In this document: one piece after another, positions 8,501-16,233 of the stretch
How positions within the stretch are numbered: the stretch's first letter is position 1
How the letters are laid out: each line of letters opens with the position of its first letter
From: Alteromonadaceae bacterium
GTDB taxonomy: Bacteria > Pseudomonadota > Gammaproteobacteria > Enterobacterales > Alteromonadaceae
Reading direction: 5' to 3'
Length of the DNA stretch: 64,000 bases
NCBI GenBank assembly: GCA_014872785.1
Contig: WKFJ01000061.1
Span: 1-64,000 of the forward strand
Position numbers and translations under genes: made by a program
Notes under the pieces: generated by a model
Databases searched by the model: none
The model's input: the letters and a program-made list of their open reading frames with translations, nothing else
Told to the model about the DNA's origin: nothing

Positions 8501-8894
8501 TCTCAGAGCTCGAACTCAATTGAATTCGCCTTTTCCTACCAAACACTTCTATGAAAAGCGATGGTTTAGTTGGAAGGCCCCATTTATTAAACTCAACTAC
8601 ATTGCTTTCGAAGCTGAGGTATTCGAAGCGTTTACTATAAATTAGATTGTCTCTGCTTTTAAGTTGAAGCTCTTGATCTTCGACTATTAATAAGAGTGCA
8701 CGTTCGTATAAGAAGGACTCCATAGTCGCTTTAAGCACAACATCTTCGAGTTCCATAATTTCTGCTTTTGCTCGATTTTTCTTTAAACTATCGACCGTAA
8801 GCCCACCAATAAGACTTATCATGAACATTGAAATAGATAAAACAACTAGAAGTTCTATAAGAGTAAAGCCGGCATTTTTATAAGGATATGTCAT
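8493..8894 (-). CDS. gspH: Minor pseudopilin GspH-like
   Basis: A 133-residue pseudopilin with leader MTYPYKNAG and mature start FTLIELLVVLSISMFMI (Glu at +5). It sits between the platform gene gspF and gspI, where gspH normally lies, and its length fits. The C-terminal half is a small beta domain (FEYLSFESNVVEF, LFIEVFGRKRRIQL). The start overlaps the gspF end by 17 bases. GspH joins the minor tip to the major GspG filament. Confidence 0.72.
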   Translation of the reverse strand: MTYPYKNAGFTLIELLVVLSISMFMISLIGGLTVDSLKKNRAKAEIMELEDVVLKATMESFLYERALLLIVEDQELQLKSRDNLIYSKRFEYLSFESNVVEFNKWGLPTKPSLFIEVFGRKRRIQLSSSSENA

Positions 8895-10083
8895 TCACCG
8901 AAACCACACTTAATAGCATTGTAATTACGACACTCCCAACAATTCCGCCCATTACCAATATCAATAATGGTTCAAGCAAGTTGGTCACTCTCTCAGTCCA
9001 AGATTCGAATTCCTTTTTACTTCGCTCTGCTATTTCTGAGAATATCTTAGCGAGAGCCCCTGTTTCTTCTCCCACTTCCAGCAAAGAAACGTAAAAGTCT
9101 GGATAAATAGGCGTCATTGACAAACTTTGTGCCAACGGAGCGCCCTTCTTGATCTTTGCGTTAGCTATTTCCAAACTGTTTCGAATAATTGGATTTTGAA
9201 TGTTAGTTAACGCGGCTTGAATAGCATTATCAACCTTCACACCAGAATCCAACATCAACGCCATGGCAGAATTAAAACGAATACGTTCTATCTGTTTAAT
9301 TAAATCGGCGATTACGGGCATCGATAAAGCTTGTCTCGATACTGAATGCCTAAATTTTGGTGATTTCCATTTATAGGAAACGAGGAAAATCCCCCCTAAA
9401 ATACCGCCAAATAACCAAAGCTGATACTTTATCATCCATTCGCTTGAACTCAGCAAGAACTGTGTATAAACTGGAATATCATCATTTTGATCAAAAATTC
9501 CGCCCATTTGAGGGACGATATAATTAAAAACAAATAAAATGCATGCTACGCAAACAAAAAGGATCACCGATGGATAGGTAAGAGATTGTACGATTTTGGA
9601 ACGCAATGCTTGTTGAAATTTTAAATCATTCGCCAACCCCGCAAATACCGCCGGCAATCGTCCAGCTTTTTCGCCTATTGCAATCAAGTTCAAATATAAA
9701 GGGTCAAAATCTTCTTTCGTAGTACGAAATGAATCTGCGACACTGTTTCCACTTTTTAGTTTTTTTAATATTTGTGAAATAACTTTAGAAGTAGCAACAT
9801 CCTTTTTGGTTTTGGCAATTATCTGTAAACCTTTGTCAATTTTAACTCCACTACTCAACAAAATCGCCAGTTCAGATGTCAGGAACTCTACCTTATTCAG
9901 GCTTAATTTTTCGCTCTGAAAAGGCATTTTGATGTTGAGTTGTGAAGTTTGCTCTTTGACACTAGCGACCATTAATCCTTTTTGAGTAAGTTCCGTTCTC
10001 AAGGTTTGTGCGTCTGGCGCATCCGACAAATCTTCAACAAAATGTCCTTGCTGGTCATAAGCTTTGTATTTATAAATTGCCAT
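8878..10083 (-). CDS. gspF: T2SS inner-membrane platform protein GspF
   Basis: A 401-residue polytopic protein of the GspF/PilC family, the core of the assembly platform. The start chosen is the ATG at 10083 (MAIYKYKAYDQQG), overlapping the gspE stop as TAATG; three further upstream codons are open but the family starts here. Two GspF domains (about 65-190 and 270-390) each contain the family pattern, with GEKAGRLPAVFAGLA and its copy GEETGALAKIFSEIAERS. Three membrane helices lie near 165-190, 215-235 and 370-395. This is the best conserved platform subunit of the block. Confidence 0.9.
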   Translation of the reverse strand: MAIYKYKAYDQQGHFVEDLSDAPDAQTLRTELTQKGLMVASVKEQTSQLNIKMPFQSEKLSLNKVEFLTSELAILLSSGVKIDKGLQIIAKTKKDVATSKVISQILKKLKSGNSVADSFRTTKEDFDPLYLNLIAIGEKAGRLPAVFAGLANDLKFQQALRSKIVQSLTYPSVILFVCVACILFVFNYIVPQMGGIFDQNDDIPVYTQFLLSSSEWMIKYQLWLFGGILGGIFLVSYKWKSPKFRHSVSRQALSMPVIADLIKQIERIRFNSAMALMLDSGVKVDNAIQAALTNIQNPIIRNSLEIANAKIKKGAPLAQSLSMTPIYPDFYVSLLEVGEETGALAKIFSEIAERSKKEFESWTERVTNLLEPLLILVMGGIVGSVVITMLLSVVSVNDISL

Positions 10084-11735
10084 TAAGAGCAAACTCTCAG
10101 GACTTCATCAATAGTTGTCAGCCCTTGCGCAGCCTTCAACAGACCGTCTTCGAGAAGCGTTCGATTACCGATAGAAACATTGTGTTTTTTTGCCTCAGGA
10201 AGAAAATGACTGTCTTTTTTAAGCGCTCTAATAGTTTCGTCGCAAGGCAAATACTCGAGAATAGACATTCGTCCTTTATAACCTGTGTGACTGCAAGACT
10301 CACAACCTACAGGTTTAACAAAGTTACGCTCTGCCAAATCGTAACGAGACAGCAATTGATCGATATCTAAATTGTCATGACGTTCCATGTGCTGCTCTTC
10401 TTGGCAGCACTCCGGACACACTCGCCTTACAAGACGTTGAGCAATGACCGCAATAATGGCGGCATTTAACAGAAACTCTTCCACTTCAAGATCAACCAAC
10501 CGAGTGTATGCGCTAGGTGCATCATTTGTATGTACGGTACTGAAAACTAAGTGCCCTGTCAGTGCTGACTGCATAGCAATTCGAGCTGTTTCCTGATCCC
10601 TGATCTCACCCAGCATGATAATATCAGGGTCTTGTCTAACTATACTTCTCAAACCGCTGGCAAAATCAAATCCAATTTCCGAATTAACTTGCACTTGATT
10701 GATCCCCGGTAACTGATATTCAACAGGGTCTTCTAGCGTAATTATTTTGACTTCATCATTATTAAGCTCATTTAAGAAAGTATATAAGCTCGTTGTCTTG
10801 CCACTACCCGTAGGACCTGTCAGTAAAATAACACCAGCAGTCGATTTCAGATCCTGAAGTATTTTTTGTTCGATATCAGAGGATATACCCAAGGATGCCA
10901 TATCGTAGCTAATGGAGTCCTTCCTCAGAAACCTCAGAACAACGCTTTCCCCCTTACTCAAAGGTAAAATGGACACCCGAATATCAAGCTCGACGTTAGC
11001 AGATTTGGTTTCAATTTTACCGTCCTGCGGACGACGTTTCTCGGCGATATCCATATTAGACAATATCTTTATCCTGGAGATAATAGGTAAACTTAACGCA
11101 GATGGCAGAAGCCCTTCGTCTTTCAGTACGCCATCGACCCGGTAACGCACTCTGAATCGACCAGCTACAGGTTCAATGTGTAAATCTGACGCTCTCCATT
11201 TAACCCCTTTCGCTATGAGACTATTGAGAAGATTTACTGTAGGTGCTTCAGTAGCAAGCTCCCGGAGTCTATCCTCTTCAATGTCATTAAGTTGTCCCAG
11301 TTCTTCGTCGGAGTTTTCAGCGCCAATCCGGCTAGCAAATTTTTCTGAATCCTCCTTCGAGATCACCTTTACCGATGGAGCAATTTTTTGCTGCATCAAA
11401 TATTGATTTATGTCCCAATCCAGCGGGTCACAGGTTAGGAATTGATGCTCTACTCGTCCATCAGGAATCCAATGATTTTCAACCAAAAAATCGACATCTA
11501 ATGATTTTGCCCAAACCGGAAGCTCGTATTGTTCGACCAAATCATCTACAGCATCGATGTGCTGGACATTCATGATTTTAGAATAGAGATAAGGTAGCCT
11601 ATCCTCTGACAGACTCCCCATATTTACCAACAGTTTCTCTAACCTTCCGCCAAACTTATTCTGATAACTATTGGCTTTTTCGAGATCTTGTCGACTGACT
11701 TCTAGTTCTTCTTCAAGAATTTGGTTAATGTTCAT
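10083..11735 (-). CDS. gspE: T2SS assembly ATPase GspE
   Basis: A 550-residue hexameric AAA-like ATPase powering pseudopilus assembly. It has an N1-type domain (about 1-150), Walker A GPTGSGKTT (307-315), Asp box LEDPVEYQ (334-341), Walker B DIIMLGEIRD (371-380) and His box STVHTNDAPSAYTRL (399-413). A zinc-binding tetracysteine motif, Cys440-x2-Cys443 with Cys478-x2-Cys481, is typical of GspE/PilB. Length and motifs are complete, so it should be active. The start ATG overlaps the gspG stop (ATGA). Confidence 0.93.
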   Translation of the reverse strand: MNINQILEEELEVSRQDLEKANSYQNKFGGRLEKLLVNMGSLSEDRLPYLYSKIMNVQHIDAVDDLVEQYELPVWAKSLDVDFLVENHWIPDGRVEHQFLTCDPLDWDINQYLMQQKIAPSVKVISKEDSEKFASRIGAENSDEELGQLNDIEEDRLRELATEAPTVNLLNSLIAKGVKWRASDLHIEPVAGRFRVRYRVDGVLKDEGLLPSALSLPIISRIKILSNMDIAEKRRPQDGKIETKSANVELDIRVSILPLSKGESVVLRFLRKDSISYDMASLGISSDIEQKILQDLKSTAGVILLTGPTGSGKTTSLYTFLNELNNDEVKIITLEDPVEYQLPGINQVQVNSEIGFDFASGLRSIVRQDPDIIMLGEIRDQETARIAMQSALTGHLVFSTVHTNDAPSAYTRLVDLEVEEFLLNAAIIAVIAQRLVRRVCPECCQEEQHMERHDNLDIDQLLSRYDLAERNFVKPVGCESCSHTGYKGRMSILEYLPCDETIRALKKDSHFLPEAKKHNVSIGNRTLLEDGLLKAAQGLTTIDEVLRVCS

Positions 11736-12130
11736 CCGCTAACTTTTATATCTTGATTTTCGTCGTCACCACCTTGCTGTCCATCTTTACCGAATGATGA
11801 AATTTCATAGTTCTCACCATTAGGGCCAGGAACAGTCAATTGATACGGATTGCCCCAGGGATCTAACGGGACATCTTTTTTAATGTAAGGGCCGTCCCAC
11901 CCCCGCGCATTACTACTTTTCAGACTCTGCAGCGATTTGGGGTACTCTCCTACATCTAAGTAGTATGTATCCAACGCAGTTTCAAACATTTGCATTTGTG
12001 CTTTGGCGGTGCTCTGCTTGGAAGAACCTATTTTGCCAAACATTTGAGGAGCAACTAGCGATCCCAATAAACCAATAATGACAATAACGATTAAAAGTTC
12101 TACGAGAGTAAAACCACTAACTTTTTTCAT
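11732..12130 (-). CDS. gspG: Major pseudopilin GspG
   Basis: A 132-residue major pseudopilin. The leader MKKVSG is followed by FTLVELLIVIVIIGLLGSLV, with Glu at +5. The C-terminal half has the GspG-specific region LDTYYLDVGEYP, then GWDGPYIKKDVPLDPWGNPY and a calcium-loop-like end rich in Asp and Gly (FGKDGQQGGDDENQD). GspG polymerises into the pseudopilus. It is the first T2SS gene after wecA, separated by 77 bases. Only GspG-type pseudopilins carry this DPWGNPY loop, so this is a T2SS rather than a type IV pilus locus. Confidence 0.93.
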   Translation of the reverse strand: MKKVSGFTLVELLIVIVIIGLLGSLVAPQMFGKIGSSKQSTAKAQMQMFETALDTYYLDVGEYPKSLQSLKSSNARGWDGPYIKKDVPLDPWGNPYQLTVPGPNGENYEISSFGKDGQQGGDDENQDIKVSG

Positions 12131-12207
12131 TTCTAAATAGTCCTATAAAACGACGCTTAATATTATGCGTTTCAGATTAATGAAAGCTGAATGCCTTTTT
12201 AAATATT

Positions 12208-13266
12208 TTACTTTGAAAAAGAGCGGATGAACTTACTGACTTTCCAGGCATGTTTCAAAGCTTGAAAGTAGGCTAAGAATATAAATACAAAAGACATAAA
12301 CATTATACCTTCAGACCAAGCAAAAAACTCTCCCAATAATCCAAAGGTGGCAAGTAAAAGAGATATGAATGAAATTAGGGCAAGTGAAGACTTTGCAGAT
12401 AACCCAAGGCGCATACAAATGTGATGAATATGCTCTTTATCTGGTTCAAACGGAGACCTGCCCTTGAGGATGCGTCGAATTGTTATGGCACACATGTCCA
12501 TGAATGGTATGGCAATCAACCATAGAGCTGTAACTGGACGGAATGACGCCGAATCCCCTTGTGAACCAATTACGAGTAACCAGACAATGCTAAGCCCAAC
12601 AAACATGCTCCCAGCATCACCCATAAATATTTTCTTGGCCGCGCCACCAATCAATCCCAGATTAAACATTAAATACGGTAAGATTGCGCATCCAAGAACT
12701 ACGGGCAACAAAAACATTGGATTATTGCCCCAGAAAAGTAAAACTGCGAGTCCAGTGAACGTTACTAAGCTCAGTGCTCCTGCCAACCCGTCGATTCCGT
12801 CAGTCATATTAAAAGCATTGATAGCTGCAATCATCGCAAGTATTGTCAGTGGATAGCCTAACCAACCCAGCTTTAATGCGGAAGTATAGAAAATACCGCC
12901 CAAGTCGCTCAGATACAAGCCTGCGCCATAAACCATTAACGATGCGATCAGCACCTGTGCGAAAAGTCTTGTTCCTACGGATAATTCCTTATAATCATCT
13001 AACGCGCCCAAAAATACAATCAAGCCAGAAGATATCAGATATAAGTTGAGGATCTGTCCCTGAGGGAACAACAGAGATGATGCAGTAAGTACCCCGATGT
13101 ATACTGCTATCCCCCCTACCAAAGGAACTTCGCCGGTGTGAATTTTGCGGTGGTTTGGAACATCGACTAAACCAACTTTAAGCGCTATCGGCTTTGCAAT
13201 GCGAATAGTCAGATAACAAGCTCCAAATGCAACGACCAAAGCCAACACTGTAGTATAAAAATCCAC
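12208..13266 (-). CDS. wecA: Undecaprenyl-phosphate sugar-1-phosphate transferase, WecA/MraY family
   Basis: A 352-residue multi-pass membrane enzyme of the polyprenyl-phosphate N-acetylhexosamine-1-phosphate transferase family, which loads the first sugar (usually GlcNAc-1-P) onto undecaprenyl phosphate to begin a surface glycan. Diagnostic motifs are DVPNHRKIHTGEVPLVGG (about 35-52), the Asp motif FNMTDGIDGLAG (about 152-163), GDAGSMFVG (about 216-224) and a HIHH loop (about 283-286). About ten membrane helices are expected. Whether it is the WecA of O-antigen/ECA synthesis or an EPS-specific paralogue cannot be told; its position 9 bases after the SLBB export gene argues for a dedicated polysaccharide. 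Confidence 0.88.
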   Translation of the reverse strand: MDFYTTVLALVVAFGACYLTIRIAKPIALKVGLVDVPNHRKIHTGEVPLVGGIAVYIGVLTASSLLFPQGQILNLYLISSGLIVFLGALDDYKELSVGTRLFAQVLIASLMVYGAGLYLSDLGGIFYTSALKLGWLGYPLTILAMIAAINAFNMTDGIDGLAGALSLVTFTGLAVLLFWGNNPMFLLPVVLGCAILPYLMFNLGLIGGAAKKIFMGDAGSMFVGLSIVWLLVIGSQGDSASFRPVTALWLIAIPFMDMCAITIRRILKGRSPFEPDKEHIHHICMRLGLSAKSSLALISFISLLLATFGLLGEFFAWSEGIMFMSFVFIFLAYFQALKHAWKVSKFIRSFSK

Positions 13267-13275
13267 TAAATCTCC

Positions 13276-15423
13276 TTACAAACTGCCGAGCGCGGCTACG
13301 GTAACCGCTAATTGATATGCTATTTGCGACGCACTTGTCCATAGAGTGAGGTTATCTATGTGACTACTGTTGTATGGCACGACTATCGTATCACCAGGAT
13401 TTATAGTTACGGTTGCACTATCATTCTCAAACCAATAGTTACTTTCTCTATTCGGGACAACAACCGATCCATTTGCTTTGACAATGTACGTCCTATCTGT
13501 CGCGGCAAAAGTCTTGAAACCACCACTTAGCTGAATATATTGCTCATAACTCACGTTTTCTTCAAATAAATGTGAAGTAGGGACATAAACTTCACCTATT
13601 ACATTTACAGTTTTGTTTTTACCCGGAATAGCGAGAACATCGCCAGCTTCAAGGGGAAAATCTTTCTGAGTATCACCTGACAATATGGAAGGTAAGTCGA
13701 TAACAAGCCTGCCAATTGCTTCCACGTCGGTTAAGTCTCTTAATAGTTTTTGCACCTCGGAGTAGCTTACCAGTGAACCTCCACCACTTTTGCTCCTCAA
13801 GCCTTCAGAAGCAATTTCTTTTCGAAGTTCTTCCGTTAACTTTGCCAAATTAGCGCTTTCTTGCTTTTTTAATGATTGCCTCAAGAAAATAGATGCATCT
13901 GCTTCAGCAAATGGTGTCAATCCACCCGCTCGCTGCAATACGCTAGACAATGTTTCACCGCGCCTAATTGTATATTTACCAGGAAATGCCACCTCTCCTT
14001 TTAACACCACGCTCAACTCTTCCTGCCATTCGGGATTTTGATAAACATTGATGCGGTCTCGACTCATTAACTCAATATCGTTTTTACCGGCAACTATATC
14101 CGATGGTTTGAATGAAATATTATTCACTCTCATTTCACCGTTTTGCCTAAGTTCGTAGCGTGTTAGCTCAGACTGAAAAGCAAATGCTGACTCAGCAAGA
14201 CCGCCAGCCGCCCAAAAAATATCGTTAATACTACCGCCATCAGGTAACGGGTAGAGGCCTGGATATTGAACCGAACCCGATATTTCAACAACTCTCAAAG
14301 GGTCATCGAAAGACGCATGATTTTTAAGCTTCTCTATGATTGGTGTTAACAGACGTTTTCTTGAAAACGCGGACGAATCACGAAACCTACTCAAGCTTTC
14401 TTTTTCCAACTCTGTGAGCTTAATGATTGGTGCCTTGTCTTCCTCGTTATTTTCTCTGCGTACAGGGATAGCATTCGGATCCTCTATTTCAAATCCTAAC
14501 TCTTGCCAAAACAACCGTTGCTCAATCCGTTCTCTCCATGCTTCTTTTTCTTGTTTTGCTAGGGCGTCTTTAGTTTTAGCCAGACTTTCTAAGGATTCGT
14601 TGCCAATATTCACAGTTTCATCCTGAGAAAAAATCACAACGAAGTCGTCTTTTGCCAAAACAATGTCGTGTCCCGTCTCTCCTTGAATCAACTTAATCGG
14701 CGAAAACTGCTTTATAGATAGATCCTCGCCAGTTCTATAATTCCGTAGAACCAATCCATAATTAAGATCCGACTCGGCAAGTAAATCCGTGTTCTTATTG
14801 CGAATAAAATCTGACAGTGTCGCTCCTTGTGACCACTGATACTTGCCTGGTCTGGCGAATGCGCCCACTAGAGTCACCGCGTCACTGACATTATCTGACA
14901 CACCTGATACGTCTACTACGTCGCCATTTTGAGCGGGACGATTTATTTCATCACCAGAAAAAGTAAGTTGAGTAGTAATACCGTTATCAATCCGTTGGAC
15001 ATTAACCAGGTTGGAATAAGCATCAGAGACAAAACCTCCAGCCATTTCCACTACTTCTTTTACAGACTCACCGCCTTTTAGCTCGTATATTGCAGGTCTT
15101 CTCACCTGACCCGAGACGCTTACCGTACGTTGCAAGGTGGGTATAAATACAACATCTCCAGATTGAAGAATTTCGTCATTACTCGTATCACCAAAATTTA
15201 ATAAGTCATACAAATCAAGAGAAGTGACAATTTTGCCACCGCGCTTTAGTTGAATATTTCTCAAGGACGCAATATCACTCACTCCACCACTTACAAAGAG
15301 TGCCTGGGTGATGGTTGTCAGTGAGCTTACGGTATAGGCTCCTGGTTTAAATGCTTCGCCCAATACGAAGATTCTAATAGAACGCAATTCTCCCATACTG
15401 AGATGACTTTCAACCCCAATCAT
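13276..15423 (-). CDS. Polysaccharide export protein, SLBB-rich C-terminal part of a split gene
   Basis: A 715-residue protein made of repeated SLBB (beta-grasp) domains near residues 15-90, 100-165, 185-270, 365-445, 470-535 and 605-690. Examples are IRIFVLGEAFKPGAYTVSS and VSVSGQVRRPAIYELKGG. Such proteins form the periplasmic stack of Wza-type outer-membrane exporters. The ORF starts with ATG overlapping the TGA of the upstream ORF and has no signal peptide. Its first residues, MIGVE then SMGELRSIR, are normally the middle of a continuous Wza-like protein whose N-terminus is the neighbouring 201-residue ORF. Joined, the pair gives about 917 residues. So this is either a frameshifted gene, a sequence error, or a product made by slippage or coupling at the A7 tract. 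Confidence 0.85.
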   Translation of the reverse strand: MIGVESHLSMGELRSIRIFVLGEAFKPGAYTVSSLTTITQALFVSGGVSDIASLRNIQLKRGGKIVTSLDLYDLLNFGDTSNDEILQSGDVVFIPTLQRTVSVSGQVRRPAIYELKGGESVKEVVEMAGGFVSDAYSNLVNVQRIDNGITTQLTFSGDEINRPAQNGDVVDVSGVSDNVSDAVTLVGAFARPGKYQWSQGATLSDFIRNKNTDLLAESDLNYGLVLRNYRTGEDLSIKQFSPIKLIQGETGHDIVLAKDDFVVIFSQDETVNIGNESLESLAKTKDALAKQEKEAWRERIEQRLFWQELGFEIEDPNAIPVRRENNEEDKAPIIKLTELEKESLSRFRDSSAFSRKRLLTPIIEKLKNHASFDDPLRVVEISGSVQYPGLYPLPDGGSINDIFWAAGGLAESAFAFQSELTRYELRQNGEMRVNNISFKPSDIVAGKNDIELMSRDRINVYQNPEWQEELSVVLKGEVAFPGKYTIRRGETLSSVLQRAGGLTPFAEADASIFLRQSLKKQESANLAKLTEELRKEIASEGLRSKSGGGSLVSYSEVQKLLRDLTDVEAIGRLVIDLPSILSGDTQKDFPLEAGDVLAIPGKNKTVNVIGEVYVPTSHLFEENVSYEQYIQLSGGFKTFAATDRTYIVKANGSVVVPNRESNYWFENDSATVTINPGDTIVVPYNSSHIDNLTLWTSASQIAYQLAVTVAALGSL

Positions 15424-15431
15424 ATTTTTTT
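15420..15431 (-). other. A7 tract and overlapping TGA/ATG at frame break
   Basis: On the minus strand the reading frame runs ATC-AAA-AAA-ATA-TGA, with seven consecutive A (15425-15431), and the ATG of the downstream ORF is embedded in ATATGA. A -1 slip, or one extra A in the mRNA, would give K-K-N-M-I-G-V and fuse both ORFs into one Wza-like protein. The tract suits polymerase slippage and is equally a classic site for a sequencing or assembly indel. Confidence 0.7.
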
Positions 15432-16025
15432 GATAAGGTCTGTAACGAAAGCTTTAGCCTCGGTAAATGTCAAACCAGCCAAAGTAACAGGACCTAGAGA
15501 TGGGATAGACGCCAAACCTTCCCTATCAACAACTAACAAATGTTGAACATTTTCTTTTCCATACAGTTGTAGCTGAAGGTTGTCCCCCGGTCCAAGAATA
15601 TAATTAGAGGGAATTGGCGCATCGAACGTTGGTGCAAAAGTTGAAGGTGCACCAGCAAACAGTTCGTAACCAAATGGCTTCAACTCGTCGTCTTCGGTCT
15701 CTAGGAATTCATCTATCAGGTTTGTTTGCAATAAAGGATTGCCAAACTCGTCAAATTCCGTGCCTCGCGGGTATATTGACGACGTAACTGAAGTGTTTTG
15801 CGTAGAATTAGTTGCTTGGTTTGCGCCTAAGAGTTGCTGGATTTGATTGAAATCGATACCCATTTGTTGAGCAAGCGCTCTTTGCTGTTGCGGAGGAAGT
15901 TGCTTGAATTGCTCAATTTGCTGTGGCGTAATGTTTTGAAGTGCCGATTGAGACCACACATTGACTGAAAAAACTAGCGCAAACAAACAAAAGCATTGTC
16001 GAGCAAATCGGCGGCTGATCATCAT
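15420..16025 (-). CDS. Polysaccharide export protein, N-terminal part (Wza-like, split)
   Basis: A 201-residue ORF with a signal peptide (about residues 1-25, cleavage after VWS), a Gln-rich helical stretch (about 28-70, EQFKQLPPQQQRALAQQMG) and the start of the Poly_export domain (about 140-201, YILGPGDNLQLQLYGKENV and SIPSLGPVTLAGLTFTEA). It ends abruptly at LIKKI inside that domain. The missing half continues in the next ORF in the -1 frame, directly across AAAAAAATATGA. The fold cannot be complete in this piece alone. It is the promoter-proximal gene of the wecA/T2SS-like operon, with a sigma-70-like promoter just upstream. Secreted to the periplasm. Confidence 0.8.
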   Translation of the reverse strand: MMISRRFARQCFCLFALVFSVNVWSQSALQNITPQQIEQFKQLPPQQQRALAQQMGIDFNQIQQLLGANQATNSTQNTSVTSSIYPRGTEFDEFGNPLLQTNLIDEFLETEDDELKPFGYELFAGAPSTFAPTFDAPIPSNYILGPGDNLQLQLYGKENVQHLLVVDREGLASIPSLGPVTLAGLTFTEAKAFVTDLIKKI

Positions 16026-16064
16026 TTATTATTTTCTCAAGGCAATCCATTCAAAACCTCGCCA

Positions 16065-16094
16065 ATTCTAACTAAAGCGGGTATTGATTCTCAA
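16065..16094 (-). promoter_or_regulatory. Putative sigma-70 promoter of the SLBB-wecA-T2SS operon
   Basis: On the minus strand TTGAGA (16089-16094) and TAGAAT (16065-16070), each 5/6 to consensus, are separated by 18 bases and lie 40 bases upstream of the ATG at 16025. No other candidate in the 208-base gap is as good. No internal terminator is seen down to 2365, so it may drive the whole 13.7-kb block. Confidence 0.45.
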
Positions 16095-16192
16095 TAATAA
16101 TTTGCGAAAGTTACAATTTGATAAGGATATTGGGTAAATAAATGACTAAATAACTGGGATTAGCTAAGGAAATTTGAGTTGAATTGGAGAAC

Positions 16193-16217
16193 GAGCCGAG
16201 AATTAACCTCTCGGCTC
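16193..16217 (-). terminator. Hairpin after peptide transporter gene
   Basis: A perfect 9-bp inverted repeat (GAGCCGAGA / TCTCGGCTC) with a 7-base loop lies 17 bases after the stop of the POT transporter. The T-tract on the minus strand is poor (GTTCTCC), so termination may be partial. Confidence 0.6.
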
Positions 16218-16233
16218 TTGAGCAGATGTTTGA

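Noticed and set aside
11732-12130. Reading the pseudopilin cluster as a type IV or MSHA pilus locus
   Set aside because: The GspG-type DPWGNPY loop, the full H-I-J-K set and the GspK-like large minor pseudopilin point to T2SS; no pilT, pilQ-type operon or MSHA-specific genes are present.
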